From: Candidatus Gastranaerophilales bacterium
Lineage (GTDB): Bacteria; Cyanobacteriota; Vampirovibrionia; Gastranaerophilales; JAILCC01
DNA length: 62,276 bases
Direction of reading: 5' to 3'
Assembly: GCA_028696075.1 (NCBI GenBank)
Contig: JAQVHS010000011.1
Span: 1-62,276, forward strand
Below, one piece after another: positions 1 to 8,926 of the stretch (positions are counted from its first letter, which is position 1; each line of letters starts with the position of its first letter). Under the pieces are notes generated by a model, which was not told the DNA's origin, ran no database searches, and saw nothing but the letters and a program-made list of their open reading frames with translations. A program made the translations under genes and the position numbers.

Positions 1-1
1 C

Positions 2-1981
2 TCTCATCTGACAAAAGAGATGCAGAAAACTATCATTGACAAGAAAATTAAATTCTACAACATTAACGTTGAAGAATTAATTAAAAAACAGGCCGGTTTG
101 CGCGGTAAAGGTGCAAATACGGTAATGATGGTTGCTTACTTTAAGGTTTCGGGCATTATTCCTTTTGAACAGGCATATGAAGGTATGAAAGAAATGACAG
201 TCAAAACCTTTAAGAAAAAAGGTGATGATATCGTGAATATGAATTTGGCTTTAATCGATGCGGCAGTAGATGCTTGTGAAGAAGTACCTGTTCCCGAATC
301 ATTAGATGTTGTTACCTGTGCTATTGATGATGTTAAATTACTTTCTGATGATGCATCTGATTTTGCCAAGAAAATCATTGAGCCTTCAATGAGACAAAAA
401 GGTGATGATATCCCTGTTTCAGCTATGTCGGATGACGGTGTAATTCCTGTAGGCACATCTTGTTTGGAAAAACGTCGTATAGCCCCCAGAGTTCCACACT
501 GGAATGCGGAAAACTGTATTCAATGCGGTATCTGTGCTAACGCTTGTCCTCACGCCGTTATCAGAACAAAATTGATTAAACCCGAAGATTTGGTTAACGC
601 GCCTGAAACCTTCCATACAATTGATGCAAAACCCGGCGACGGCGAAAAATTCAAAGTACAAGTTTACTGCGAAGATTGTACCGGCTGCGGTGTTTGTGTT
701 GACCAATGTCCTATAAATTCAATGAAACCTCAAACACCTGCGTTAGTTTGGTCTACAGTTGAAGAAGAAGAAGCAAACTGCGAAATAGTTAATGCAAAAT
801 TCTTCGACGAGTTGCCTGATAACGTAATGGGTAAAAATACAACCAAAACCGTTAAAGGTGCAATGCTTAGAAAACCTCTGTTTGAGTTTTCAGGCGCTTG
901 CGCGGGCTGCGGAGAAACACCGTACGTTAAATTGGTATCCCAGTTGTTTGGCGAAAATATGATTGTGGCAAATGCAACAGGATGTTCATCAATTTATTCA
1001 GGCACATTCCCGACTATTCCTTATACAAAAGGTAAAGACGGCAGAGGTCCTGCTTGGGCTAACTCATTATTCGAAGACAACGCCGAGTTTGGTTTTGGTA
1101 TGAGATTAGCTGTAGAGCAAAACAGAGAAACATTGAAAGTTTATGTAGATAAAGTACTTTCCAATGAAAAAACTCCTGCTGACCTTAAAGAAGCTATAGA
1201 AGCTTCTATGGCGCTATGGGATAACTCTAAAACCGATGAGGCAATTGCTGCTCAAGATAAAGTACAGGCAGTTTTGGCTAAATACGCTGATGTTGACTGT
1301 CCTGATTTAGCCAAAGTAATGGAACTTCAAGACTACTTTACGGATAAATCGGTTTGGATTATAGGCGGTGACGGCTGGGCTAACGATATCGGATACGGCG
1401 GTATTGACCACGTATTGGCGCAAGGTAAGAACGTTAATATCCTTGTTCTTGATACAGAGGTTTACTCAAATACAGGCGGTCAAGCTTCTAAATCAACACC
1501 TACAGGTGCTGTTGCGAAGTTTGCTACCGGCGGCAAACCTACATATAAGAAAAACATGGGCTTAATGAGTATGTCTTATGGCTACGTATACGTGGCATCA
1601 GTTTCATTGGGCGCTGATAGAGGTCAAACGCTTAAAGCCTTCCAGGAAGCTGAAGCGTACGACGGACCATCAATCATATTTGCTTATGCGCCTTGTATAG
1701 CTCACGGTATTGATATGAGCAAAACCCAAACAGAACAAAAACGTGCAGTGGAAGCAGGATACTTCCCATTGTACAGATATAACCCTGCAAGCGAAAATCC
1801 TTTCACTTGGGACGCTAAAGAGCCTAAAGAAAGTTATCAGGACTTTATCAGAAGTGAAGGGCGTTATAAACAGCTTATGAAAACCAATCCTGAAGCAGCA
1901 GAAGCGCTTTATCAGCAAGCAGAAGCGGATGCGGCTAAGAGAATGGCTGTTTATAAAGCAGTAGGCGAATTGATGAAATAA
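2..1981 (+). CDS. nifJ: Pyruvate:ferredoxin (flavodoxin) oxidoreductase, C-terminal part; gene cut by the window start
   Basis: Oxidative decarboxylation of pyruvate to acetyl-CoA with electrons passed to ferredoxin or flavodoxin, in the cytoplasm. The reading frame is open back to base 2, so the ATG at 20 is internal; about 655 of the family's usual ~1170 residues are visible. Counting from the codon at 20, a first 4Fe-4S motif (CIQCGICANACP) lies near residue 165 and a second (CTGCGVCVDQCP) near 222. The CAGCGETP segment near 292 supplies ligands of the third cluster, and the thiamine-diphosphate pocket (GGDGWANDIGYGG) is near 448. The end is intact and followed by a strong terminator. This fits a strictly anaerobic metabolism and feeds the AdhE encoded further on. 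The assignment is firm; only the N-terminal half is unseen. Confidence 0.97.
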   Translation, partial: SHLTKEMQKTIIDKKIKFYNINVEELIKKQAGLRGKGANTVMMVAYFKVSGIIPFEQAYEGMKEMTVKTFKKKGDDIVNMNLALIDAAVDACEEVPVPESLDVVTCAIDDVKLLSDDASDFAKKIIEPSMRQKGDDIPVSAMSDDGVIPVGTSCLEKRRIAPRVPHWNAENCIQCGICANACPHAVIRTKLIKPEDLVNAPETFHTIDAKPGDGEKFKVQVYCEDCTGCGVCVDQCPINSMKPQTPALVWSTVEEEEANCEIVNAKFFDELPDNVMGKNTTKTVKGAMLRKPLFEFSGACAGCGETPYVKLVSQLFGENMIVANATGCSSIYSGTFPTIPYTKGKDGRGPAWANSLFEDNAEFGFGMRLAVEQNRETLKVYVDKVLSNEKTPADLKEAIEASMALWDNSKTDEAIAAQDKVQAVLAKYADVDCPDLAKVMELQDYFTDKSVWIIGGDGWANDIGYGGIDHVLAQGKNVNILVLDTEVYSNTGGQASKSTPTGAVAKFATGGKPTYKKNMGLMSMSYGYVYVASVSLGADRGQTLKAFQEAEAYDGPSIIFAYAPCIAHGIDMSKTQTEQKRAVEAGYFPLYRYNPASENPFTWDAKEPKESYQDFIRSEGRYKQLMKTNPEAAEALYQQAEADAAKRMAVYKAVGELMK

Positions 1982-2000
1982 GTAATTCAATAATCTTAGA

Positions 2001-2038
2001 AAAGGCAAGTGCTTTTTAGCACTTGCCTTTTTTGTTTT
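2001..2038 (+). terminator. Rho-independent terminator after the PFOR gene
   Basis: A perfect 12-bp stem (AAAGGCAAGTGC pairing with GCACTTGCCTTT) with a 6-base loop is followed by a T-rich tract. It lies about 20 bases after the PFOR stop codon. Confidence 0.93.
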
Positions 2039-2048
2039 AATCCGGTAT

Positions 2049-2077
2049 TTGTATTTAATTTGCAAATACTGTACAAT
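2049..2077 (+). promoter_or_regulatory. Predicted sigma-70-type promoter for the small membrane protein
   Basis: TTGTAT (2049-2054) and TACAAT (2072-2077) are separated by 17 bases. They lie just after the PFOR terminator and upstream of the ribosome binding site of the next gene. Confidence 0.5.
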
Positions 2078-2111
2078 AAATACGCTTACTAAGATAAGAA
2101 AGAGGTTGTTA

Positions 2112-2339
2112 ATGCCCCCTGTGCTTATAGGAAATGGATTTGATGTTTTAATTAGTTTACTTGTAGCGGTGCTTTTATTCTTAATCGGAATGGGGAAAAT
2201 AAAAATCGGGAATGTACCCTCAGATGTCAACACTTTCAGCAAAAAATACGGTAAATTTTTTATAGTACTCAGTATTTTTTCGTTTCTTAATGCCATAGTT
2301 TTAATAGTGAAAAAGTTTTTTAATTTCAATATTTTTTAG
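2112..2339 (+). CDS. Small hypothetical two-helix membrane protein
   Basis: A 75-residue protein of unrecognised family. A longer in-frame reading starts at 2049, but that start lies inside the predicted promoter. The ATG at 2112 has a purine-rich ribosome binding site (AAGAAAGAGG) about 7 bases upstream and is preferred. Two hydrophobic segments are visible, one near residues 8-25 (LISLLVAVLLFLIGMG) and one near residues 50-68. Between them is a short hydrophilic stretch containing SDVNTFSKKYGKF. It has its own promoter and terminates tail-to-tail with the S41 protease gene, overlapping it by 14 bases. A small inner-membrane protein is likely; no function can be assigned. Confidence 0.62.
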   Translation: MPPVLIGNGFDVLISLLVAVLLFLIGMGKIKIGNVPSDVNTFSKKYGKFFIVLSIFSFLNAIVLIVKKFFNFNIF

Positions 2340-3540
2340 CCAACTTCACAGCCGCATCAAGCTGAGGGTCTTTGCCTGTTTTTAAATCACTGATAGTATA
2401 ATCAATTTTTATATCGGGTTCGATACCCTTTTTGTTTATATCATGACCTTGCGGAGTAAGATATTTGGCTATTGTGATATTAATCCCTGTGTTAGACGGC
2501 AGCGGCGTTATTCTCTGGATTAAGCCTTTGCCGTAGGTCTTTTCGCCTATAAGTACCGCCCTTTGGTGTTCTTTGAGAGTTGCCGCCAAAATCTCACTGG
2601 CGCTTGCGCTTGAAGAATTTATAAGTACAATGACCGGTCTGTCATCTGAAATGAAAACTTTTTGGACATTTAAATCTTCAGTTGCTCCGTTTTTTTGTTT
2701 CATTGAAACTATTTTACCTGACGGTAGAAAAACACTTGCTATAAAAGAAGCGTTTTGCAATAAGCCGCCCTGATTACCCCTAAGGTCTATGATGACGGTT
2801 TTTGCATTAGCCGTGTTTTTCAGTGCGTCAACAAATTCAACTGCAACGTTGTGGCTCATAAAGGTTGAAACTTTTATATATGCAACATTGCCTATCATTT
2901 TGTGGCTGACACTTTTTATATCTATTTTTTTTCGTGTAATATTTTTTACCAACGATACATCTTTGCGCAAAAGAGTTAATTCAACCTTTGTATTTTCTTT
3001 TCCTCTTATTTTTTCTGCGACTTTTCTTACATCCATTCCGCTGACAGAAGTACTATCGACTTTTATAATTACATCATTTTTCCTTAAGTCATTCTGCAGC
3101 GCAGGGGAATTTTCTATTACATCAACAACGTTGATTTTGCCGTCCTTTGATGAAATCACGACACCTACGCCGGTAATACTGGAATCTATGTTTTCATTTT
3201 GGTCTTCATATTCTTCTTTTGTTAAAAACCTTGTATAAGGGTCATCAAGGCTCTCTACCATTGTATCTATTGCAACATAGGCATCTTGTATATTGTTGAT
3301 TTTATCAAGATAGCGGGTTCTCCAGTAGTTCCAGTCCTGTTTATCAATATTTGTACCGTAAGACTGTTCCTTTATTTCAACCCAGCTTTTTAAAAACAGA
3401 TATTTTGCACAAGCAGGTTCTGATTTTTGCTCACACAAAAATTTATTTCTAGGAACTTCGACATCAAAAGAAGTATTGCAGCCTGATAAAAATATTACAA
3501 ATGATAATAAGCAAATATAAATCGGAAGATTTTTTTTCAT
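2326..3540 (-). CDS. ctpA: C-terminal processing peptidase (S41 family), lipoprotein
   Basis: Serine protease of the CtpA/Prc family that cleaves C-terminal tails of envelope proteins. The 404-residue product begins with a lipoprotein signal (LLSFVIFLSGC, lipid-carrying Cys21), so it should be membrane-anchored on the outside of the inner membrane or in the outer membrane. A PDZ domain spans about 115-195. The peptidase core carries SASASE at 311-316, where Ser313 is the expected nucleophile, and GEKTYGKG at 332-339 with Lys338 as the expected base. This Ser-to-Lys spacing of 25 matches E. coli Prc. The gene follows map with a 2-base gap, so both are probably co-transcribed. The family call is strong; the substrate is unknown. 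Confidence 0.93.
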   Translation of the reverse strand: MKKNLPIYICLLSFVIFLSGCNTSFDVEVPRNKFLCEQKSEPACAKYLFLKSWVEIKEQSYGTNIDKQDWNYWRTRYLDKINNIQDAYVAIDTMVESLDDPYTRFLTKEEYEDQNENIDSSITGVGVVISSKDGKINVVDVIENSPALQNDLRKNDVIIKVDSTSVSGMDVRKVAEKIRGKENTKVELTLLRKDVSLVKNITRKKIDIKSVSHKMIGNVAYIKVSTFMSHNVAVEFVDALKNTANAKTVIIDLRGNQGGLLQNASFIASVFLPSGKIVSMKQKNGATEDLNVQKVFISDDRPVIVLINSSSASASEILAATLKEHQRAVLIGEKTYGKGLIQRITPLPSNTGINITIAKYLTPQGHDINKKGIEPDIKIDYTISDLKTGKDPQLDAAVKLAKKY

Positions 3541-3542
3541 AG

Positions 3543-4295
3543 TTAATCTCGTTTAGTTAAAATTAATGGCCCGTTATCTGTAATAGCAACAGTGTGTTCA
3601 AAATGGGCGGAAGGTTTTTTGTCATTTGTTACGACTGTCCAGCCGTCAGCCAATGTGTGAACATCATCGCAGCCTAAATTAAGCATTGGTTCTATAGCTA
3701 TTACCATCCCTGTTTTGAGCAACGGTCCTTTGTTTCCTGTTCTATAGTTGAATAAAAACGGGTCTTCATGCATTTTAGCGCCTACGCCGTGTCCGCCGTA
3801 TTGTCTTACAATACCAAGCTTATATGATAAAGCAACATCTTCTATCGCTCCTGAAACATCTTCAAGATAATTTCCTGCAGACATTTTTTCAATACCTGCA
3901 AAAAGCGCTTCATTGGTCGCTTTTAATAGTGTTTTTATTTCCTCTGATACGCTGCCTACTGCATGGGTTCTTGCGCTGTCGCCAACCATTCCTCTGAATG
4001 TCGCACCGATATCAACGCTGATTATATCGCCGTCTTTTAAAATAATATCCTTAGACGGGATACCGTGAACGACCTGTTCGTTTACAGAAGCACAAATTGA
4101 AGCGGGAAAGCCGTTATAGCCCTTAAAAGTTGGGAAAGCTTTGTTTCGTGTAACCACGTTGTAGGCAATTTCATCAAGCTCCCATGTGGAAACTCCCGGT
4201 TTTATTCCAGCGGCAATTTCGTCATGAGCCTCTGCTACGATGGCTCCTGCCTGCTGCATTAATTGTAGCTGATATCTTGATTTTCTGTGTATCAT
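3543..4295 (-). CDS. map: Methionine aminopeptidase, type I
   Basis: Removes the initiator methionine from new proteins in the cytoplasm. At 250 residues it is the short bacterial type I form without an N-terminal zinc finger. The five metal ligands of the family are visible in order: Asp in SVDIGA, Asp in GDSARTHAVG, His in YGGHGVG, Glu in AIEPML and Glu in FEHTVAI. The gene lies 2 bases upstream of the S41 protease gene on the same strand and probably forms a two-gene operon with it. It is not in the more usual ribosomal-protein setting (secY-adk-map-infA). Confidence 0.96.
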   Translation of the reverse strand: MIHRKSRYQLQLMQQAGAIVAEAHDEIAAGIKPGVSTWELDEIAYNVVTRNKAFPTFKGYNGFPASICASVNEQVVHGIPSKDIILKDGDIISVDIGATFRGMVGDSARTHAVGSVSEEIKTLLKATNEALFAGIEKMSAGNYLEDVSGAIEDVALSYKLGIVRQYGGHGVGAKMHEDPFLFNYRTGNKGPLLKTGMVIAIEPMLNLGCDDVHTLADGWTVVTNDKKPSAHFEHTVAITDNGPLILTKRD

Positions 4296-4338
4296 AACCC
4301 TAGATTAACATAAATTCCAACAATCTTCAAAGAATAAT

Positions 4339-4920
4339 TTACTCTGTTCTTTTTAATTCTCTTATCGCATATTCTAATATTTTAGAGAATTTTGCAAGGC
4401 TTTGATTTAATGCTGCTTCCGAGTAAGAGCCTTTTGTTTTGTAGTAAGATACAAATTGTTGATTTTTATTTATGTCATACCAATAATCACGCATTGTTTG
4501 CGAGTCGTCATTTACATCGGAAATCACCTTATATGTTCTAAAATATTTTTTATGTTTATATTTCCTTTTAAAGTCTGAAACCGTTAAATTAAGTGTATTT
4601 GAAGAGGCTACAAAATATTTTACGGATTTGTCTTCATCGGTAATTTGTTTTATTTTTTCAAGCAGTCGTCGTATTTCAGCCACGTCTTTTTCATATTGTT
4701 CATATTCGCTGTCTTTTATCAAAGACGGTTTAAATTCGGGCGGAATAGTCAGTTTATCAAGCGGAAGTATTTCAAAAGCGTCCACTGCCTCTTGAGCGGG
4801 CATATCAGGCTGCATTTTATTTGGTACGGGCAATAATTCGGGCAATTCACCAACATAGCCCGAACCGGTAAGCAAGTTTGTGCAAACTAATATTAAAACT
4901 AAACCTAGACTCTTTTTCAT
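4339..4920 (-). CDS. Hypothetical secreted protein
   Basis: A 193-residue protein of no family I recognise. It begins with a signal-peptide-like segment (MKKSLGLVLILVCTNLLTGS), followed by a Pro-rich stretch (GELPELLPVPNKMQPDMP) and a charged, probably helical body with many Lys, Asp and Tyr. A longer GTG start at 4938 would add six residues in front of the signal peptide and has no ribosome binding site, so the ATG at 4920 is preferred. It is transcribed towards map, 43 bases away, and away from the SpeE-like gene. Export to the periplasm is likely; nothing indicates a function. Confidence 0.6.
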   Translation of the reverse strand: MKKSLGLVLILVCTNLLTGSGYVGELPELLPVPNKMQPDMPAQEAVDAFEILPLDKLTIPPEFKPSLIKDSEYEQYEKDVAEIRRLLEKIKQITDEDKSVKYFVASSNTLNLTVSDFKRKYKHKKYFRTYKVISDVNDDSQTMRDYWYDINKNQQFVSYYKTKGSYSEAALNQSLAKFSKILEYAIRELKRTE

Positions 4921-5015
4921 ACAACTTTTATCAAACACCCTTAATTATTATTATACTGATTTATTTTATAAATGACAACGCGTTATCTATACTAAATTAA
5001 TGGTATTATAACAAT

Positions 5016-5924
5016 ATGATAATCCCGCCTGAATATTTTTCTTTAAATAACAGAGATGACCTGCTTGAGATATATGAGAGCAGGACGTTTGATGACACGG
5101 TTTTGAAGAGTTTTACAAGCGATAAACATAATATAAAAATCGTTGAGAACGAAATAGGACGATTTATTATGTTTGATGAAACTTATCAGGCAGGGCTTAT
5201 AGACACGCAGTTTTATAAGGGTAATATTCCTTATATAAATTATTTTTTGTTGAGTTTGAATTTTTGCCCTAAGCCTGAAAATATCCTGCTTATAGGTATG
5301 GGAAGCGGAAAACTTGCAGCTGACTTTAACAAATACGCTAACTGCAAAAGAATTGATATAGTTGATGTTGACCCGTTTATGTTTGAAATTGCCCGGGAGT
5401 ATTTCGGGTTTAAAAAGCAGGATAATATTAATTTGATAATATCAGACGGGGTTGAATTTGTTAAAGCAAGTCCCGTTAAATACGATATCATAATAGTTGA
5501 TACGGCAGGAAATGACGGGCTTTTGTCTGAATTTTGCGAGATTGATTTTTTAAAAAGTCTTAAAAATATTCTCACCAAAAAAGGGATTTTGATGCAGAAT
5601 TTATTTTCAAGTGCAGATTTTGCTTCGCCATATAATCTTATTTTAAAAAGTTTTGCGAAGACCTATATGTCTGTGTTTAAGGATGTAAAACTTATTAAAA
5701 GCAGCTATAGCGACGAAATTTTTTATCAGACGTTTTACGGAAAAAAAGAAAGATTGGTGGATTTGGTGAATGCGATTTTTATCGCATCAAAATCCCCTCT
5801 TGAAACGGTGCAAACTGTAAAAGATTTCAAAAATTATGCCAATGATGTTGGCGAAGTCGATTTTGAGTACAAAAGCGGGCATGTTTTGACCAAAGAATTT
5901 TTTGAGAGGTTTGTTTTGTATTAA
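5016..5924 (+). CDS. Spermidine synthase-like aminopropyl/methyl-transferase fold protein
   Basis: A 302-residue protein with the Rossmann-type fold of SpeE and related SAM-dependent enzymes. The nucleotide loop LLIGMGSGKLAADF lies near residue 92, followed by the acidic strand end DIVDVDPFMFEIAREYF near 115 and a DTAGND segment near 167 where spermidine synthases carry a catalytic Asp. An N-terminal beta region precedes the core as in polyamine synthases, and about 90 extra C-terminal residues follow. It stands alone with its own upstream region and no polyamine genes nearby, so the acceptor is uncertain. A genuine spermidine synthase or a SpeE-fold protein of other function are both possible. 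Confidence 0.7.
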   Translation: MIIPPEYFSLNNRDDLLEIYESRTFDDTVLKSFTSDKHNIKIVENEIGRFIMFDETYQAGLIDTQFYKGNIPYINYFLLSLNFCPKPENILLIGMGSGKLAADFNKYANCKRIDIVDVDPFMFEIAREYFGFKKQDNINLIISDGVEFVKASPVKYDIIIVDTAGNDGLLSEFCEIDFLKSLKNILTKKGILMQNLFSSADFASPYNLILKSFAKTYMSVFKDVKLIKSSYSDEIFYQTFYGKKERLVDLVNAIFIASKSPLETVQTVKDFKNYANDVGEVDFEYKSGHVLTKEFFERFVLY

Positions 5925-5990
5925 GATTTACTTAACATAGTGTTGAATTTACGTTTGTTCTTGTTTTAAACTGGATATAGGAAGTTAAGC

Positions 5991-6794
5991 ATGATATTAG
6001 CACCTGAAGATACACAGTTTCATATAATATCAAAACTTGTTGATATAGCAGCAAGAGATAAAAAACGCGCCAATCCTGTGATAAAATTTATCAAGCAGGA
6101 TTTTTTGTATCAATTGAAGAATAATTTTCAGGGTAATCGCTTAAAAACCCCTATTATGATTGCAATTACAGGCGAATCTGCCAGCGGAAAGTCGACTTTT
6201 GTGAGGGCTTTAACCGCGCAAATCAGACAAGTTGAACAGGCAAAGAACAGAAATCTTTTAAATTTTGTCAGCGCAGACAATTATTTTAACGATATTTCAG
6301 ACAAGATAGAAGAACATGGCTCTTTTGACAGTTTTTTGGCAAACGAAAATTACAACCCCGATGCACCGTCAAGCTTTCAGCTTGGTTTGATGAAATCACA
6401 TCTTGAGCGGCTGGAATATAATGAAGATGTTTGGATTCCCGAGTACAAAGTTAACGGCAGCGGCGTAAGTATGCCTGATGCAATTTTTATCAAATCATCC
6501 CCCGTAATAATTTCGGAAGGTATAGCGGTTTTGTACCCTGAGATAAGAGATGTATTTCACATTAAGTTCTACGTGGAAGTTAACGAAAAAACGAGATTGG
6601 AGCGTTATTTATCAAGGGCGGTAAATAACAGAAATCAAACGGAAAAGGACGCGCTTGAGCAATACAAAGTTGTAAATGAGTCTGCAATAGAACACCTGAT
6701 TCCACGCAGAAAGTACGCTGATGTTATTATTAACGGCGCTGCCGATATATCTGATTTTTCGGCAATTGCAAAAGAAATTTGTGATATCATATAA
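5991..6794 (+). CDS. Uridine kinase / phosphoribulokinase-family P-loop kinase
   Basis: A 267-residue cytoplasmic P-loop kinase. The Walker A motif (AITGESASGKST) is near residue 58, and FVSADNYFND near 94 matches the Asp-containing strand where uridine kinases bind the nucleoside. IISEGIAVLYPEI near 170 and a late basic segment (RYLSRAVNNRNQ) match the family pattern. It has about 45 extra N-terminal residues compared with Udk. It opens a tight operon, with rimM 25 bases on, then trmD and uppP, and has a good ribosome binding site (AGGAAG). The substrate could be uridine/cytidine or another small alcohol, so I give no gene symbol. Confidence 0.78.
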   Translation: MILAPEDTQFHIISKLVDIAARDKKRANPVIKFIKQDFLYQLKNNFQGNRLKTPIMIAITGESASGKSTFVRALTAQIRQVEQAKNRNLLNFVSADNYFNDISDKIEEHGSFDSFLANENYNPDAPSSFQLGLMKSHLERLEYNEDVWIPEYKVNGSGVSMPDAIFIKSSPVIISEGIAVLYPEIRDVFHIKFYVEVNEKTRLERYLSRAVNNRNQTEKDALEQYKVVNESAIEHLIPRRKYADVIINGAADISDFSAIAKEICDII

Positions 6795-6819
6795 ACAAAT
6801 AATCAATTTTAGGTGAAGA

Positions 6820-7335
6820 ATGTCAAATGATTTTGTTTCTATAGGGAAGGTTTTGAACTTTCATGGGATAAACGGCGAGTTCAAAGTCGGATATACAAAT
6901 TCTAAAGAAAATCAATTAAAGTCGCTCAAGACTATTTATGTTAAAAAGGACGACAGATTTAGCCCTTTAACTGTTTCAAATATCAGGTTTCATAAGGGAA
7001 ATGCAATAATAAAGTTTAAAGAAATTTCCTCTATTGATGAAGTCCTTGAATACAAAGGCGGCAGCCTTTATACCACCATAGAAAATGTTCGAAAAAATCT
7101 CAATGAAGAAGAGTATTTGGTGGATGACCTGCTCAATACCGAGGCTTATACGACTGATGGCAAATATATAGGTGTAGTGAAATACATAAATCAGCAGCCC
7201 TCAAGTGATTTATTGACAGTGAAATCGCCTGAAGGCAAGGAATATCTGATACCTTTTGTTAAGGATTTAGTGCCTGAGCTTGATTTAAAAAATAATAAAA
7301 TTTTTATAAACGCCATAGAAGGGTTGATTGATTAG
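6820..7335 (+). CDS. rimM: Ribosome maturation factor RimM
   Basis: Assists assembly of the 30S subunit head. The 171-residue protein has the RimM N-terminal barrel, starting with IGKVLNFHGINGEFKV near residue 7, and a PRC-barrel C-terminal part with DLLNTEAYTTDGKYIGVV and SDLLTVKSPEGKEYLIPFV. The family's usual PF-V-KDLVPELD ending is present. It lies directly before trmD with a 2-base gap, the pairing found in most bacteria, although the usual flanking rpsP and rplS genes are absent here. Confidence 0.95.
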   Translation: MSNDFVSIGKVLNFHGINGEFKVGYTNSKENQLKSLKTIYVKKDDRFSPLTVSNIRFHKGNAIIKFKEISSIDEVLEYKGGSLYTTIENVRKNLNEEEYLVDDLLNTEAYTTDGKYIGVVKYINQQPSSDLLTVKSPEGKEYLIPFVKDLVPELDLKNNKIFINAIEGLID

Positions 7336-7337
7336 CC

Positions 7338-8075
7338 ATGAGATTTGATGTAATAACACTTTTTCCTCAACTTATAGAAGGCTATTTTGATTTTAGTATA
7401 ATGAAAAGGGCAAAAGACAATGATGTTCTGTCTATAAATACCGTTAACCCCAGAGATTTTTCAACATCCAAGCACAAAAAAGTCGATGACACGCCGTACG
7501 GAGGCGGGGCAGGCATGGTGCTTGCTTGTGAGCCGTTTTTCGGGGCATATAATTCTATAGAAAAAGTTCCTAACTCTAAAACAATTCTTTTAACCCCGCA
7601 GGGAAAGCCTTTTAACCATGTAAAATCGCTGGAGCTTGCGCAATATGACCAGCTAATTATTTTTTGCGGTCACTATGAAGGTTACGATGAGCGAATTCGT
7701 GAGAACATAGAGTGCGAAGAGATTTCCATAGGCGATTTTGTGCTTACGGGCGGCGAGCTTCCTGCTCTTTGCATTATAGATAGCGTGATGAGGCAGGTGG
7801 AAGGCGCTTTGGGCAAAATAGAATCCGCCCATTATGACAGTTTTTCAGATGGGCTTTTGGAGTATCCTCAGTATACCAAGCCTTTTGATTACAACGGTTG
7901 GACTGTGCCGGAAGTGTTGATATCAGGCAATCATAAAGAAATCGAGCTTTGGCGGAGAAAACAGCAGTTTATCAAAACCGGAAAAAACAGACCTGATTTA
8001 TTCGCAAAATTTTTAATGCAAAAACATTCTAAACAAGATAGTATTTTATTAGCTGAGATTGAAAAAGAGGATTAG
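7338..8075 (+). CDS. trmD: tRNA (guanine37-N1)-methyltransferase
   Basis: Methylates G37 next to the anticodon using SAM, preventing frameshifting. The 245-residue length is normal. Visible SPOUT/TrmD signatures are DTPYGGGAGMVL near residue 51, the trefoil-knot segments LLTPQGKPFNH, FCGHYEGYDERI and SIGDFVLTGGELPA, and the C-terminal LISGNHKEIELWRR with the family's conserved His. It lies within the kinase-rimM-trmD-uppP operon, with 2-base gaps on both sides. Confidence 0.97.
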   Translation: MRFDVITLFPQLIEGYFDFSIMKRAKDNDVLSINTVNPRDFSTSKHKKVDDTPYGGGAGMVLACEPFFGAYNSIEKVPNSKTILLTPQGKPFNHVKSLELAQYDQLIIFCGHYEGYDERIRENIECEEISIGDFVLTGGELPALCIIDSVMRQVEGALGKIESAHYDSFSDGLLEYPQYTKPFDYNGWTVPEVLISGNHKEIELWRRKQQFIKTGKNRPDLFAKFLMQKHSKQDSILLAEIEKED

Positions 8076-8077
8076 AC

Positions 8078-8926
8078 ATGGATTATTTTCATTCATTGAT
8101 TATGGGGTTTATGCAGGGTTTGACGGAGTTTTTGCCTGTGAGCAGTTCGGGGCATCTTGTTATAACTTCTGCTATTTATAAGATTTTTACGGGTCAGGAG
8201 TTTACATCTACAGGGCAGGAGGAAATCTTTTTTGATATTATGCTGCATGTCGGAACTTTAGTGGCTGTTGTTATTTACTTTAGAAAAGATATTAAAGAAA
8301 TTTTTGAGCAGTTTTTTGTATGCCTTAAAAAAAGAGATTTTAAAGGTAATTATCTTGCGCAGCTGCCGTTTTATATTTTGGCGGGTACTTTTGTAACAGG
8401 AGCTTTGATTTATCCTGTTAAGGATATGTTGGAAGCTTTGACCGAAAAGCCTGATATTGTGGGGCTGTTAATTATGTGTACAGGGTTCATTTTACTCTTG
8501 TCGGAATTTATATCAAAGAAAATCCCTGTTAAAACCGATGAGGTCAGTTTGAAAAAAGCATTGTTAATAGGCTTGGCTCAAGGTTTGGCAGCTACTCCGG
8601 GGATATCTCGTTCAGGCTCTACAATAGCTGCGGCGCTTGCCCTTGGTGTGGACAGAAAAACCGCCGGCAAATTTTCGTTTTTGCTTAGTATACCTATAAT
8701 ATTACTTGCTTTGTTCGTTCACTCCATGGAGATGTCAGGTCTTAACGAAATAGCAAATTTTGCATGGGGTCCGATTATAGCAGGTACTGTATTGGCTGCT
8801 GTAACAGGGTATTTTTGTATTAAATATTTTATAGCATTTTTAAGTAAGTTTTCACTCGATATTTTCGCTTATTACTGCTTAAGCGTGGGGTTGGCGGCTT
8901 TTGTTTATTTCAGGTTTTTTGCCTAG
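8078..8926 (+). CDS. uppP: Undecaprenyl-diphosphatase
   Basis: Integral inner-membrane enzyme that recycles the lipid carrier of cell-wall synthesis by dephosphorylating undecaprenyl diphosphate. The 282-residue protein shows the two BacA/UppP motifs: GLTEFLPVSSSGHLVI near residue 13 (catalytic Glu, Ser and His region) and ATPGISRSGSTIAAAL near residue 170. Several hydrophobic helices follow. It is the last gene of the operon, and its end overlaps the convergent repeat-protein gene by 4 bases. Confidence 0.96.
   Translation: MDYFHSLIMGFMQGLTEFLPVSSSGHLVITSAIYKIFTGQEFTSTGQEEIFFDIMLHVGTLVAVVIYFRKDIKEIFEQFFVCLKKRDFKGNYLAQLPFYILAGTFVTGALIYPVKDMLEALTEKPDIVGLLIMCTGFILLLSEFISKKIPVKTDEVSLKKALLIGLAQGLAATPGISRSGSTIAAALALGVDRKTAGKFSFLLSIPIILLALFVHSMEMSGLNEIANFAWGPIIAGTVLAAVTGYFCIKYFIAFLSKFSLDIFAYYCLSVGLAAFVYFRFFA

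Noticed and set aside
20-1981. PFOR as a complete 653-residue gene
   Set aside because: The frame is open to base 2 and the product lacks the family's N-terminal half, so the gene is cut by the window, not truncated in the genome.
1670-2329. 219-codon open frame on the minus strand
   Set aside because: It is antisense to the PFOR gene end and crosses its terminator; the translation has no family character.
2789-3238. 149-codon open frame on the plus strand
   Set aside because: It is the antisense of the S41 protease core, whose catalytic motifs are intact on the minus strand.
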